Part shown: positions 35,184-45,691 of the stretch, piece by piece
Position numbering within the stretch: position 1 is the stretch's first letter
How the letters are laid out: the number at the start of each line of letters is the position of its first letter
From: Spirochaetales bacterium
GTDB lineage: Bacteria; Spirochaetota; Spirochaetia; DAHUYW01
Assembly (NCBI GenBank): GCA_027306915.1
Contig: DAHUYW010000011.1
Coordinates: forward strand, 1 to 64,000
DNA: 64,000 nucleotides
Direction: 5' to 3'
Made by a program: the position numbers and the translations under genes
Notes under the pieces: generated by a model
What the model was told of the DNA's origin: nothing
The model's database searches: none
Seen by the model: the letters and a program-made list of their open reading frames with translations, nothing else

Positions 35184-35975
35184 TTACATGTATAGATAGG
35201 AAGAACCTACCACATCGTTATGGAAGTCGTTCACCTTTTGCGAGATGCTCTTGGGTGTGGTTCCGGAAAACGCCTTGATGTCGCGAATGAAGTGGGATTG
35301 ATCGTAGTAGTTGAGCTCGTAGGCTACGTCGGAGTGCCGTTCATACTCCCCGGTGTCCATCAGGCGAAAGGCCTCATTGACGCGTCGTATCTTGATGTAC
35401 CTCTGCGGTGAAATGCCCACTGCCCTCATAAATCGCCTTTCAAACTGGCGCTCGGAAAGCCACAATCGCTTGAGCAGGAGCTCAACGGTTACGGTCTTGA
35501 TCGTCCGCGAAATGAGCTAAATGCTTTCTTCGACCAAGGTGTCCCGATCGTGGTCGGTTGTTACCAACCCTTCGAGAAGATGTGATAACAATGCGATTCT
35601 TTCTTCGTCGTCCTTCCTTTCAACGAGCTTCTGATCCAGTTCTCGCGCTGCGGCTGCTTCGGGACAGAGCCTCTCCAGGGTGGTTGAGGTGTTGGCGAGC
35701 TGGACGGCGTCCAAGCCAAAGAGGCTTTGCAGAGCGTACGGTTTCATCACCGCCTGGATCGCGGTAAAGGGACCCCGGAAATTCATGACCGTGACCTCCG
35801 TGACGGTATTTTCAATGGCAGGTTGTCCTTGACCGTCCTGAAACACGATCTGAGGCCTCCCATTCGGGCAATCCTTTATGGACAGCCTTTCGTTTGATGT
35901 GTAGGTGGATAGGCGGAAACGCTCAACGTCACGTTTGAGTGTTTCAGTGGGATCCAGCACGGTGAACTCAAGCAT
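35184..35975 (-). pseudogene. AraC-family regulator interrupted by an in-frame stop
   Basis: An N-terminal ligand/dimer domain (35975-35520, 'MLEFTVLDPTETLKRDVERF' onward) ends at TAG 35519-35517. The identical frame continues beyond it without further stops as 'LISRTIKTVTVELLLKRLWL', 'SERQFERRFMRAVGISPQRY' and 'YELNYYDQSHFIRDIKAFSG', a normal AraC double helix-turn-helix. One nonsense change (for example CAG to TAG) therefore separates sensor and DNA-binding halves. A protein restarting at TTG 35465 would lack the first HTH. Either a recent pseudogene, a sequencing error, or a read-through product. Confidence 0.75.
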
Positions 35976-36045
35976 CGCGAGCCTATCGTGCTCTGAGGCT
36001 CACCCGGGGACAAGAGAAGCTATTTTATCTGCCGCTCAAGGGCGA

Positions 36046-36387
36046 CTATTCGTCCAGAAAATCCTTGAGATCCGTCAGCTTCTTCTCCCACTGTCCGGCG
36101 ACCAGATCCAAGTACTGCGTCATCGCTTCGATCGGAGTCGTATCCAGCTCGTACAGAGTCTGACGCCCCGTGTGAGCGCTCTGCACCAATCCGACCCTCT
36201 CAAGGACATGAAGGTGCTTGGTGATCGCTTGACGCGTCAGTTTCGTTCCGCTGGCGAGTTGGGAGATCGACTGCCGCTGGCCGACCCGACAGAGTCGAGC
36301 GACCAACGACAGCCGAGTCTCATCCCCCAGTGCGGCGAAGAGAGACGCCTGAAGGAAAAAGCCTGCGTCGAAAACACTATCCGACAT
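36046..36387 (-). CDS. ArsR-family HTH transcriptional regulator
   Basis: 113-residue winged-helix protein: 'LFAALGDETRLSLVARLC' (helices 1-2), 'ISQLASGTKLTRQAITKHLHVLERVGLV' region (read as 'TKLTRQAITKHLHVLERVGL') is the recognition part, and 'TGRQTLYELD' is the wing. No metal-binding ELCVCDL motif is present, so it is the SRPBCC-associated subtype. It overlaps the SRPBCC gene by 11 bases and is translated after it. It probably represses its own operon through the palindrome at 36882-36897. Confidence 0.9.
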   Translation of the reverse strand: MSDSVFDAGFFLQASLFAALGDETRLSLVARLCRVGQRQSISQLASGTKLTRQAITKHLHVLERVGLVQSAHTGRQTLYELDTTPIEAMTQYLDLVAGQWEKKLTDLKDFLDE

Positions 36388-36838
36388 ACTTCGCGACGTT
36401 CGAAAGCTGCTCGATCCAACCCTCGTCGTCCATCCGAAAAGCCTCCAGACGTCGGTTGCCGGGGATCTTTTCGAACCCTGACTCGGTGACGGTGAGGATC
36501 GTGCCGCCGGCAGGCGTGGCTTCCAGCGTGAACTCGACCACGGTCGGCGCTTCCTTTGAGTAGTCGACGGCGGGATCGATCGCGTAAGGGTGCCAGGTGA
36601 AAGAAAACCGGCTTTCCGGTTCGATCTTCTTCACGTCCACGGCCCATTGCAGGTGCTCAAATCCGGGATAGGTGAGCTTTCCCCGAATGGTCTTCCCTTC
36701 TTCGAAGGGCGCGTCCAGTTTGCAGCCGAACCACTGACCGAACTCGTTGTGATCGGTCAGGGCTTTCCAAACCCTGGAACGGGGCGCCTTCAGCTCGATG
36801 CGCCTTTCGATACGATTTTCGATGTGATTTTCATCCAT
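36377..36838 (-). CDS. SRPBCC / AHSA1-like domain protein
   Basis: 153-residue START-like fold, 'RIELKAPRSRVWKALTD' and 'FGQWFGCKLDAPFEEGKTI' at the N-terminus, 'TVVEFTLEATPAGGTILTVT' in the middle and 'RMDDEGWIEQLSNVAKYV' at the end, matching the Aha1-like ligand-binding family. ATG 36838 lies 6 bases after AAGGAG; a TTG at 36844 is in the same frame but too close to that site. Function unknown; genes of this type are usually paired with an ArsR regulator, as here. Confidence 0.9.
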   Translation of the reverse strand: MDENHIENRIERRIELKAPRSRVWKALTDHNEFGQWFGCKLDAPFEEGKTIRGKLTYPGFEHLQWAVDVKKIEPESRFSFTWHPYAIDPAVDYSKEAPTVVEFTLEATPAGGTILTVTESGFEKIPGNRRLEAFRMDDEGWIEQLSNVAKYVG

Positions 36839-36856
36839 ATGCAACTCCTTGGCTGC

Positions 36857-36897
36857 ATATTAGCACCAAGCGCGAGAAATGGCAACCTTTTTGTTGC
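36857..36897 (-). promoter_or_regulatory. Promoter with overlapping inverted repeat for SRPBCC-ArsR
   Basis: Minus strand TTGCCA (36885-36880), 17 bases, TAATAT (36862-36857). GCAAC (36882-36886) and GTTGC (36893-36897) form an inverted repeat overlapping the -35, a plausible ArsR operator. Confidence 0.55.
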
Positions 36898-37097
36898 ATA
36901 GTTGTGAAGATTCCTTCCCAGGCGTCCGCTTACGACGCGGCGCGAACAAATGACGTTTGGCCTGCGCGATGCTCGGCGAGGGCCCGACCCCCCTCGATCT
37001 TCCGGGAAGGGCAGTCTGGACGGCCTACCCCGCAGAGTTTTGACGCCAGCCCTTGCGCGAGAGGAGACGCGCCTCTTACCGCCCTCGCCCTTTCGTC

Positions 37098-37103
37098 TAT
37101 ACT
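37098..37103 (+). promoter_or_regulatory. -10 element (TATACT) of leaderless rarA fusion
   Basis: TATACT followed by 7 bases (ACCCTTC) and the ATG at 37111, with no ribosome-binding site; a weak CTTACC -35 is at 37075-37080 (17-base spacer). Bases 36904-37097 upstream contain no supported gene. Confidence 0.5.
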
Positions 37104-37110
37104 ACCCTTC

Positions 37111-39387
<2,277 letters not shown>

Positions 39388-39449
39388 CCCGAGCGGCGAC
39401 CAGGCGGCGGTCGGGGCCCAGCGTCGCGGAACCATGCTGCCTCTTCTTC

Positions 39450-39478
39450 TTGCGTTCCCTTGAGAGCCCGCGTATACT
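39450..39478 (+). promoter_or_regulatory. Promoter of the exported-protein gene
   Basis: TTGCGT (39450-39455), 17-base spacer, TATACT (39473-39478); ATG 39531 with AAAAAGGAGGAG follows about 50 bases later. Confidence 0.65.
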
Positions 39479-39530
39479 GCAAGGTGCGAAGCTCCACCGA
39501 TTCCATGCGTCTCGTAAAAAGGAGGAGTCC

Positions 39531-40208
39531 ATGGGAAGAATTGTGTGTTGCCAGAGGCGGGCGGGATGGGTGATCCCCGCCGTTCTCGCGCTTGTCGGCG
39601 CATTCGCCGTCGCCCCCGGCTCTGTCGGCGCTCTCAACGTCAAGGACATTCAGGTGAAGCAGATCCCTCCGGCCGCGCTCAACAAGGTGATGAGCGAAGC
39701 CTCGAGCAAGCCCGAGGATATGACTGCGTACGCGCTCCTCATGACAGCCGACGGAAGCATCGCCCTTGCAGACTCCTATCTTCAGCTTGCCCTCGGCAAC
39801 TGGAGTCCCGCGATGGCGAAGAGCTACGAGTACGGCGGAGTAACCTTCAAATGGCAGCAGAGCGGGAAGCGATGGAGGTGGAGCTGGAGCTCCAATGAGG
39901 GAGGCAATCCGCAGAGCTTTCAGACCGACGTCGTGGAGACCGGCTCAGGCTACGATATTGCGATCCTTGTCAACGGAGAAAAGTTCCTTTCAGGAAGCCT
40001 TCAGCAGCAGGGCTCCGCCGGGACGGTGACCATCCACTCCCTCAGCGAGGGGCAGGCCGGAGAAACCTTCACGACCACCTGGGAGCCCGACTCGGCTCCC
40101 TATGCGACGAAGTTCACCGTGGTCGGAACCGGAGAATCCGCTGCGGGAACCGTCGTGCTCCGCAGCGACGAGCCGGGAGACAACGTCAAATGGAGCTACA
40201 GTCACTAG
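39531..40208 (+). CDS. Exported protein of unknown function
   Basis: 225 residues. Residues 1-34 form a signal peptide (Arg-rich start, hydrophobic 'WVIPAVLALVGAFAVAPG', 'SVGALN' end). The mature part is small, Trp/Gly/Ser-rich and probably beta ('VTFKWQQSGKRWRWSWSSNE', 'ETFTTTWEPDSAPYATKFTV'), with no Cys. I do not recognise a family. A strong ribosome-binding site and its own promoter suggest it is well expressed and a single gene. Confidence 0.75.
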   Translation: MGRIVCCQRRAGWVIPAVLALVGAFAVAPGSVGALNVKDIQVKQIPPAALNKVMSEASSKPEDMTAYALLMTADGSIALADSYLQLALGNWSPAMAKSYEYGGVTFKWQQSGKRWRWSWSSNEGGNPQSFQTDVVETGSGYDIAILVNGEKFLSGSLQQQGSAGTVTIHSLSEGQAGETFTTTWEPDSAPYATKFTVVGTGESAAGTVVLRSDEPGDNVKWSYSH

Positions 40209-40353
40209 CAGATTGCTGACAACATCATTGGTCCGCCGCCGAATCGGCGCTTTCGGTTGAGCTTTGTGCCGGAACTTCGTTCATCGAGGCGCCCTTTCGA
40301 CGGATAGCTTTGTGCCTGTAAGTTAACCGCTAGCAAGACCACCGTACCGAGCG

Positions 40354-41091
40354 CTACTTGGAGCACAGAAAGAAGAGGCGCCCCACTTCCTGCTTACCGA
40401 GGTCTCTCTGCGCATCGAAGGTCTTGATGTTTCGAAAGAGGGATTTGGTGAGACGGGTTGTGATCTCATCCTTCGAATAGCTGCGCTGCACGATCGCGAT
40501 GTCGAGCCGTTTCCATTTCTTGTCGAGGACGAAGGTGGTGTGTCTCTGAACCGCCTCTTTAGTCTCCGCGTCGTAGCTTGAGCTTGATGCGATGACGTGA
40601 TCCTGCTCGACGATGCTCGAGGAGCCCCGCCAGCGTCCCCGATAGCCCTCCTCCGTCGAGACGTCGAAAAAGAAAAGGCCATCTTTGCGAAGAGACGAAT
40701 AGACGTTGTTGAAGACGTTCCCGAGCTGCGCCAGATCCATCACATGGTTGATGCTGTCGAAGGTTGAAAGCACCAGATCGAACTTTTCGATAATCGTGAA
40801 GGTGCGGGCATCGCTTGCCGTGAACTCAACCTGCGGCGCGTGCTCGTGCGCGCGCTTCAAGAGCTCTGCGGATCCGTCAATGCCGCTCACCCGGTAGCCG
40901 GTCTCCCCTAGGCGCGCCGCGAGCTGGCCGGACCCGCAGCAGAGATCAAGCACATTGCAGCCCTTGTCGATCTGCGAGAGGGCAGTGCGCGTCACTACAT
41001 CGTAGTACTGCGTGAGGAAGGTCGAGCCCCAGTAGCGATCGTAGAACCATGCAAAGGCGTCGTAATCGGCATATCGTGTCGAGAAGAGCAT
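40354..41091 (-). CDS. Class I SAM-dependent methyltransferase
   Basis: 245 residues. 'VLDLCCGSGQLAARL' is motif I, 'VSGIDGSAELL' motif II, 'FDLVLSTFDSINHV' motif IV and 'LRKDGLFFFDVST' the post-motif; the N-terminal 'DAFAWFYDRYW' is typical of the YdjH/ubiE-like branch. ATG 41091 follows GAGGGG; a TTG at 41121 would add ten residues. Substrate unknown. Convergent with the exported protein; about 45 bases from the LuxR-type gene, reading the same way. Confidence 0.88.
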   Translation of the reverse strand: MLFSTRYADYDAFAWFYDRYWGSTFLTQYYDVVTRTALSQIDKGCNVLDLCCGSGQLAARLGETGYRVSGIDGSAELLKRAHEHAPQVEFTASDARTFTIIEKFDLVLSTFDSINHVMDLAQLGNVFNNVYSSLRKDGLFFFDVSTEEGYRGRWRGSSSIVEQDHVIASSSSYDAETKEAVQRHTTFVLDKKWKRLDIAIVQRSYSKDEITTRLTKSLFRNIKTFDAQRDLGKQEVGRLFFLCSK

Positions 41092-41135
41092 AGCCCCTCG
41101 CTTGCGCGTACGATAGCACAAGGGAGGGGATTCGG

Positions 41136-41825
41136 CTACAGGAGGATCAGACCGTGGCGGATTCCCACCGTCACTGCCTCGGTCCGGCTCTCGGCGTCAA
41201 GCTTCGAGAGGATCGAAGCGATGTGGAACTTGACTGTGTGCGAAGTGATCCCCAGATCCGCGGCGATGGCCTTGTTGGGAAGGCCGTCCGCCATCATCCG
41301 GAGGACTTCGAGCTCGCGCGGGGTGAGCGCCGGATTCGCCCCTATGGCACGTGACGCGCTAACGGCGGGCGCTCCTGACCGAGCCCGCATCGAAGCTTCG
41401 TCGCCCGCTGTTACTTTCCCGCCCAAGTTGGGATGGACCACCCAGAGGCCGGCGGCGACGGCGCAGACCGCCGCTGCGATCTGAGCGGGATCGGCCTCCG
41501 CCGGCAGAAGGGCCTCCCCCCTGGGAGGCTGGGAGGCATCGTCCGGCTCGGCTGCCTGGCTCGTAAGGATCACCACGGGGACTCGACTCTTCCGATCGCG
41601 CGACGAGGCGCCCGCCGCCCGAAGCTCCTGGAGCGTCTCCTCCTCAAGCTCCCAGGAAGAAAGCGCCACCACCGCAACCTCGGGAGCAAGCTCCTGAATG
41701 AGCTGCCCGGCCTGTAAGCCGTCCGCGGCTGCCCCCACCACCTGGAAGCGCCGCTCGCGGGCAAGGAGCACCTGCAGCCCGCTGCGTTCCGCCGCGGAAT
41801 CCGCCACTATGAGAACCCTCGGCAT
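41136..41825 (-). CDS. NarL/LuxR-type regulator with degenerate receiver
   Basis: 229 residues. The N-terminal 120 residues have receiver topology ('MPRVLIVADSAAERSGLQVL') but only one acid (Asp9) of the usual pair, and the phospho-acceptor strand reads 'EVAVVALSSWE' with no Asp near position 54, so phosphorylation is not expected. The C-terminus is a standard LuxR HTH: 'LTPRELEVLRMMADGLPNKA' then 'TSHTVKFHIASILSKL'. It lies 38 bases downstream of the HtrA-like protease, so probably one operon. Input signal unknown. Confidence 0.88.
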   Translation of the reverse strand: MPRVLIVADSAAERSGLQVLLARERRFQVVGAAADGLQAGQLIQELAPEVAVVALSSWELEEETLQELRAAGASSRDRKSRVPVVILTSQAAEPDDASQPPRGEALLPAEADPAQIAAAVCAVAAGLWVVHPNLGGKVTAGDEASMRARSGAPAVSASRAIGANPALTPRELEVLRMMADGLPNKAIAADLGITSHTVKFHIASILSKLDAESRTEAVTVGIRHGLILL

Positions 41826-41863
41826 CCCTCAAGCCTCCGGCTGCGCCGCGCCTTTCGACGCCG

Positions 41864-42796
41864 CTACCTGGAGCGCGCAGGCCGCTCGCCGACCTCGACC
41901 TTGAGCTCCTCGCGCTTTCCGCCTCGAATGATCGTGACCTCAATTTGCTTGCCGACGCTCTCCTCGCCGAGATGCGCCTGCAGCTCCTCCGGCTCCTGGA
42001 CAGCCTTTCCGTCTACTGCAATGAAGAGATCCCCTAAAGCGACACCGGACCGGTCCGCGGCTCCTCCCTCTTCGACCCCGACTATCATGATTCCGCGCTC
42101 GTTCTCGATTGCGAGCCCCTTGCGCAGGGATTCCGGGATCTGGACTGGATAGAGGCCGACTCCGAGGTAGCCGCGCCGGACGTGCCCGCGCTCCGCGAGG
42201 TCTTTCGCCACCCTGCTGACCGTCGCGACCGGAAGAGTCACACCCGACTGGCGGCTTAGTCCCGCCGTATTCACTCCGAGAACCCGACCCTCGGCGTCGA
42301 GAAGCGGTCCGCCCGAGAATCCCGGAAAGAGTGAGAGGTCCAGCAGAATATACTGCTCAATCCGACCGCCGCGATGGGTGTGCCACTCCGCGCCCACCCC
42401 GCTAATCGTGCCAAGCGTCGATCGCAGCCCGTGCTCGGAGTTCCGTCCGACCGCCAGAACGAGCTGGCCGGCCTTCACCGTCACCTCTTCCGCCGCTGGC
42501 GCGGCCTCCCGCTTCCCGGTCTGGGTGGCGAGAACCGCAAGATCCGTTCCCGGATCACGCCCGGCGACCTCGGCAGGCCGCTCGCTTCCGTCAGCAAAGC
42601 GCACCGTGAGCTCCTCTTCGCGCACCAGGGTGTGGTGAGCCGTCACAATGACCCCCTCGGACCAGATCACCCCGCTCGTCGGGAGCCCCGGCCGCGCGTT
42701 TGTCGACACAATCCATGGGTCGGCCTGCTCGACCGCGGCGGTGAGCTCGCGCGAGAGCGCCGCCAGTAATCCCCCCTCTTCAGCCGTTCTTTTCAT
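41864..42796 (-). CDS. HtrA-like trypsin/PDZ serine protease without signal peptide
   Basis: 310 residues. The triad is His55 ('VTAHHTLV'), Asp85 ('GTDLAVLA') and Ser161 ('PGFSGGPLL', with Phe replacing the usual Asn). A single PDZ domain follows (about 205-305, 'RRGYLGVGLYP', 'GGAADRSGVALGDLFIAVDG'). ATG 42796 has GGAGCAGGAG upstream and no hydrophobic leader, so the protein should be cytoplasmic, unlike DegP/DegS. The longer frame to 43033 is non-conserved and crosses the tRNA region. Co-directional with the pseudo-receiver regulator, suggesting a signalling role. Confidence 0.88.
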   Translation of the reverse strand: MKRTAEEGGLLAALSRELTAAVEQADPWIVSTNARPGLPTSGVIWSEGVIVTAHHTLVREEELTVRFADGSERPAEVAGRDPGTDLAVLATQTGKREAAPAAEEVTVKAGQLVLAVGRNSEHGLRSTLGTISGVGAEWHTHRGGRIEQYILLDLSLFPGFSGGPLLDAEGRVLGVNTAGLSRQSGVTLPVATVSRVAKDLAERGHVRRGYLGVGLYPVQIPESLRKGLAIENERGIMIVGVEEGGAADRSGVALGDLFIAVDGKAVQEPEELQAHLGEESVGKQIEVTIIRGGKREELKVEVGERPARSR

Positions 42797-42812
42797 CTCC
42801 TGCTCCTTGCTC

Positions 42813-42833
42813 GTACCTGTAACGAAAAGGTAC
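42813..42833 (-). promoter_or_regulatory. Inverted repeat upstream of the protease gene
   Basis: GTACCT (42813-42818), nine bases, AGGTAC (42828-42833): perfect 6-bp arms centred about 27 bases upstream of ATG 42796. Candidate operator, possibly for the LuxR-type protein of the same operon. Confidence 0.4.
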
Positions 42834-43017
42834 TCGCGCGGCGCCGGCGCGACATCCGCCGATTGGCTAGGTCGGCGGCGGCAGATTCCCGCCGCCAGGC
42901 TACGCCATGGGCCTTGCCTCGGACCTGGGCGGCGCAAGGTGCGAACAATTAACTCAAAGTCGCGCAATCTTGACAAACACGGCGAAATGATACAGATTGT
43001 TCGGGCCAAAAAACAGT

Positions 43018-43091
43018 GGTGGGTATAGTTCAATTGGTAGAATGCCAGACTGTGGATCTGGTTGTTGCGGGTTCAAGTCCCGTTACCCACC
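43018..43091 (+). tRNA. tRNA-His (GTG)
   Basis: Acceptor GTGGGTA (43019-43025) pairs with TACCCAC (43084-43090); the extra G-1 at 43018 opposes C at 43091, the His identity element. Anticodon GTG at 43052-43054 in a CCAGA/TCTGG stem. No encoded CCA. A perfect TTGACA at 42970-42975 lies upstream, but the -10 is poor. Confidence 0.96.
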
Positions 43092-43121
43092 CGGCAGGCA
43101 ACTGGCAAATGCCGGCAAGTT

Positions 43122-43195
43122 GCGTCCGTAGCTCAGCTGGATAGAGCGGCGGACTTCGAATCCGTAGGTCGCAGGTTCGAATCCTGTCGGACGTA
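43122..43195 (+). tRNA. tRNA-Arg (TCG)
   Basis: Acceptor GCGTCCG / CGGACGT with a G-U closing pair, discriminator A. Anticodon loop CTTCGAA with TCG at 43156-43158; T-arm GCAGGTTCGAATCCTGT (in part) is regular. CCA not encoded. Confidence 0.95.
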
Positions 43196-43202
43196 GTGAA
43201 GC

Positions 43203-43275
43203 GGGCCGTTAGCTCAGCTGGTAGAGCAGCAGACTCTTAATCTGCGGGTCGAAGGTTCGATCCCTTCACGGCTCA
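43203..43275 (+). tRNA. tRNA-Lys (CTT)
   Basis: Acceptor GGGCCGT / ACGGCTC, discriminator A. Anticodon loop CTCTTAA, anticodon CTT at 43236-43238, stem GCAGA/TCTGC. CCA not encoded. Confidence 0.95.
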
Positions 43276-43301
43276 TCTAAACGACAGACAGCATGAGGCA
43301 A

Positions 43302-43331
43302 TTGACTACCGGAGGGGTTAGCGGGTATACT
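43302..43331 (+). promoter_or_regulatory. Promoter inside the tRNA cluster
   Basis: TTGACT (43302-43307), 18 bases, TATACT (43326-43331), 4 bases before tRNA-Leu(TAG). Gives the last two tRNAs an own transcription start. Confidence 0.55.
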
Positions 43332-43334
43332 TTT

Positions 43335-43416
43335 GCGAGAGTGGTGAAATTGGCAGACACGCCAGACTTAGGATCTGGTGCCTTCGGGCGTAAGGGTTCA
43401 AGTCCCTTCTCTCGCA
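43335..43416 (+). tRNA. tRNA-Leu (TAG)
   Basis: Class II tRNA: acceptor GCGAGAG / CTCTCGC, discriminator A, anticodon TAG at 43369-43371 in a CCAGA/TCTGG stem, variable arm TGCCTTCGGGCGT (in part). CCA not encoded. Confidence 0.95.
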
Positions 43417-43467
43417 CTGCTTGAGAGGGTGTGCAGAGAAGGCGCCCGAGGGTAATTGCTTCAAGAC

Positions 43468-43539
43468 GCGAGAGTAGCTCAGTGGTAGAGCTCCACCTTG
43501 CCAAGGTGGATGTCGCGGGTTCAACTCCCGTCTCTCGCT
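43468..43539 (+). tRNA. tRNA-Gly (GCC)
   Basis: Acceptor GCGAGAG / CTCTCGC (same seven pairs as the neighbouring tRNA-Leu), discriminator T. Anticodon GCC at 43500-43502 in a CCACC/GGTGG stem. CCA not encoded. Confidence 0.95.
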
Positions 43540-43550
43540 CTCCATTCAAA

Positions 43551-43584
43551 AGAGCGACCCATAGCGAGGCCGCTCTCTTTATTC
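43551..43584 (+). terminator. Possible terminator after the tRNA cluster
   Basis: AGAGCG (43551-43556) pairs with CGCTCT (43571-43576), followed by CTTTATTC. Modest stem, broken T-run; position after the last tRNA and before the tig promoter supports it. Confidence 0.4.
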
Positions 43585-43618
43585 ATCTCGCTCCCCTTCG
43601 AATTGCCGAAAGCCTCCG

Positions 43619-43648
43619 TTGCAAACGAGCGGTCAAGTATTGTATATT
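43619..43648 (+). promoter_or_regulatory. Promoter of tig-clpP-clpX-lon
   Basis: TTGCAA (43619-43624), 18 bases, TATATT (43643-43648) with an upstream TG; ATG 43697 lies 48 bases downstream. Confidence 0.6.
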
Positions 43649-43696
43649 CTTGATGCCACAAACACTTCGATCTCATAGCCGAGAGGGATTACCACA

Positions 43697-45052
43697 ATGG
43701 TTGCAAGCAAAGAAGTAAAGCCGCTGGAGCACTCCTCAGTCGAGCTTACTGTCACCGTAGAAAAGGAGTCGGCCCAGAAGGAGTACGACGACCTCGTCGC
43801 CAAGTATTCCAAAACCCTTGCGATCAAAGGCTTTCGCAAGGGGAAGGTACCGCCCGCAATTCTCATCCAGAAGTTCGGCGATTCGCTGCTCGACGAGGCC
43901 TCGGCCAACATCCTCGAGAACAGCCTCAAAGAGGTTTTCGAGACAATCGAGAAGAAGCCTCTTCCCTACTCGGTTCCGCAGCTCAAGGACGATGTGAAGC
44001 TTCAGATCGGCGAGAGCTTCACCTTTACGGTCACCTACGACACCTTCCCCGAGATCAGAATCGGCGGTTACAAGGAGATCGAGATCGAAGAGCCGGATGT
44101 CAAGATCACCAAGGATGATGAGAAACGGGAGCTCGACATCGTCAGGGATCAGAACGCCACGGTTGTCGAGAAGAAGGAAGGCAGCGCCGTCGCGAAGGAC
44201 GACATCATTACCGTCAATTACGTCGAGATAGCCGACGACGATTCCGAAAAGCCCGGAACTCAGCGTCAGGACTTCGTCTTCACGGTCGGCACGGGGTACA
44301 ATCTTTACAAGTTCGACGACGACGTTGTCGGGATGAAGAAGGGTGAGCAGCGTGTGATCACCAAGGAGTACCCGGCCGACTTCGAGTACCCCGAGCTCGC
44401 CGGCAAGAAGCTCAAGGTGAAGGTCACGGTGACGACCATCAAGGAGAAGCAGCTCCCTGAGCTCGATGACGAGCTTGCCCAAGACGTGAGCAGCAAGTAC
44501 AAGACCCTGCAAGATCTCAAGGATGACATCCAAAAAAAGCTTGCCGACGACCTTGCCGCGCGCATCCGCCAGGCGAATGTCCGCGCCATCATGGACAAGA
44601 TCATCGAGCGCTCGGAGATCGATCTCCCGCAGGCGATGATCGACGCCGAGCTTTCCGATACCTGGCACAATTTCGTAGCACAGAATCGCGTAAGCGAGTC
44701 GCAGCTCCTGCGAATCCTTTCCAACCAGGGCAAGAGCCGCGAGCAACTCTACGAGGAATGGAAACCCTCGGTCACGAAGAACCTCAAGTCCCGCCTCGCC
44801 ATGGACAAGGTCTGCGAGCTTGAGCACATCGTGGCGACCCCCGAAGACATCGAGGCCGAGATAAAGCAACAGGCGGAGCTTTCAAACGAGCCGGTCGAGA
44901 AGGTTCGCGAGCAATTTCAGAAGAACGACCTCCTTCATTACCTCGAGCATGACATCAAAGACAAGAAAGTCTTCGACTTCCTGATTGGAAGCGCCGTGAT
45001 CAAGAAGGGCGCCAAGGCCAGTTATGTGGACGTGGTTCAGAAAAATGGTTAA
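43697..45052 (+). CDS. tig: Trigger factor
   Basis: Ribosome-associated chaperone and peptidyl-prolyl isomerase, 451 residues, the usual length. The N-terminal ribosome-binding domain has 'VEKESAQKEYDDLVAKYSKT' and 'KGFRKGKVPPAIL' (the GFRxGxxP signature); an FKBP-like domain lies around 160-245 ('KDDIITVNYVEIADDD', 'GMKKGEQRVITKEYP'); and a long helical arm domain follows. Codon use is less GC-extreme than in the flanks. Ribosome-binding GAGGGA and promoter upstream. First gene of the quality-control run. Confidence 0.96.
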   Translation: MVASKEVKPLEHSSVELTVTVEKESAQKEYDDLVAKYSKTLAIKGFRKGKVPPAILIQKFGDSLLDEASANILENSLKEVFETIEKKPLPYSVPQLKDDVKLQIGESFTFTVTYDTFPEIRIGGYKEIEIEEPDVKITKDDEKRELDIVRDQNATVVEKKEGSAVAKDDIITVNYVEIADDDSEKPGTQRQDFVFTVGTGYNLYKFDDDVVGMKKGEQRVITKEYPADFEYPELAGKKLKVKVTVTTIKEKQLPELDDELAQDVSSKYKTLQDLKDDIQKKLADDLAARIRQANVRAIMDKIIERSEIDLPQAMIDAELSDTWHNFVAQNRVSESQLLRILSNQGKSREQLYEEWKPSVTKNLKSRLAMDKVCELEHIVATPEDIEAEIKQQAELSNEPVEKVREQFQKNDLLHYLEHDIKDKKVFDFLIGSAVIKKGAKASYVDVVQKNG

Positions 45053-45070
45053 ATTACAGGGGGTCGCAAA

Positions 45071-45691
45071 ATGAAACCACAGATGAATACACTTGTCCCG
45101 ATTGTTATTGAGCAAACGGGCATCGGCGAACGCTCTTACGATATTTACTCCCGTTTGCTCAAGGATCGTATCATTTTCATAGACGGCGAGATCATGGATG
45201 TGACCGCCGACCTCGTCGTCGCGCAGCTTCTTTTTCTCGAGTCGCAGGATCCCGAGAAGGACATAAGCATCTACATCCACTCTCCAGGCGGCTCGGTTAC
45301 TGCGGGACTTGCCATTTACGACACCATTCAGCACGTGAAGCCGGACGTTCAGACGATCTGTATGGGACAGGCTGCTTCCATGGGCGCTCTTCTGCTTGCC
45401 TGCGGATCCCCCGGCAAGCGCTTCGCTCTTCCTTCTTCTCGAATCCTCGTACATCAGCCGTGGGGCGGCGTTCAGGGCCAGGCTTCAGACATCGGAATCC
45501 AAGCGAAGGAGATGATCCGCCTAAAGAAGCTCATCATCAGCTACTTCGCCCACCACACCGGCAAGACCGAAGAAACCATCGGGCGTGATACCGAGCGCGA
45601 TTACTTCATGTCCGCCGAAGAGGCGGTCGCCTACGGTCTGGTCGACAAGGTCCTTGTGCGAGGCAACAATGGCAAAACCGAACAAAGGTGA
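45071..45691 (+). CDS. clpP: ATP-dependent Clp protease proteolytic subunit
   Basis: 206-residue self-compartmentalised serine protease. Catalytic Ser103 in '[11 protein letters not shown]', His128 in 'ILVHQPWGG', and Asp in '[16 protein letters not shown]'. The N-terminus has no long propeptide. Its last 23 bases overlap the clpX start, so the two are translationally coupled. Confidence 0.97.
   Translation: MKPQMNTLVPIVIEQTGIGERSYDIYSRLLKDRIIFIDGEIMDVTADLVVAQLLFLESQDPEKDISIYIHSPGGSVTAGLAIYDTIQHVKPDVQTICMGQAASMGALLLACGSPGKRFALPSSRILVHQPWGGVQGQASDIGIQAKEMIRLKKLIISYFAHHTGKTEETIGRDTERDYFMSAEEAVAYGLVDKVLVRGNNGKTEQR

Noticed and set aside
40260..40316. Direct repeat AGCTTTGTGCC (40260-40270 and 40306-40316)
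   Set aside because: Two 11-base copies in a short intergenic region with no further copies seen; could be chance.
42970..43000. Promoter for tRNA-His from the TTGACA at 42970-42975
   Set aside because: The -35 is perfect but no acceptable -10 exists at 16-18 bases, so it is mentioned only with the tRNA.
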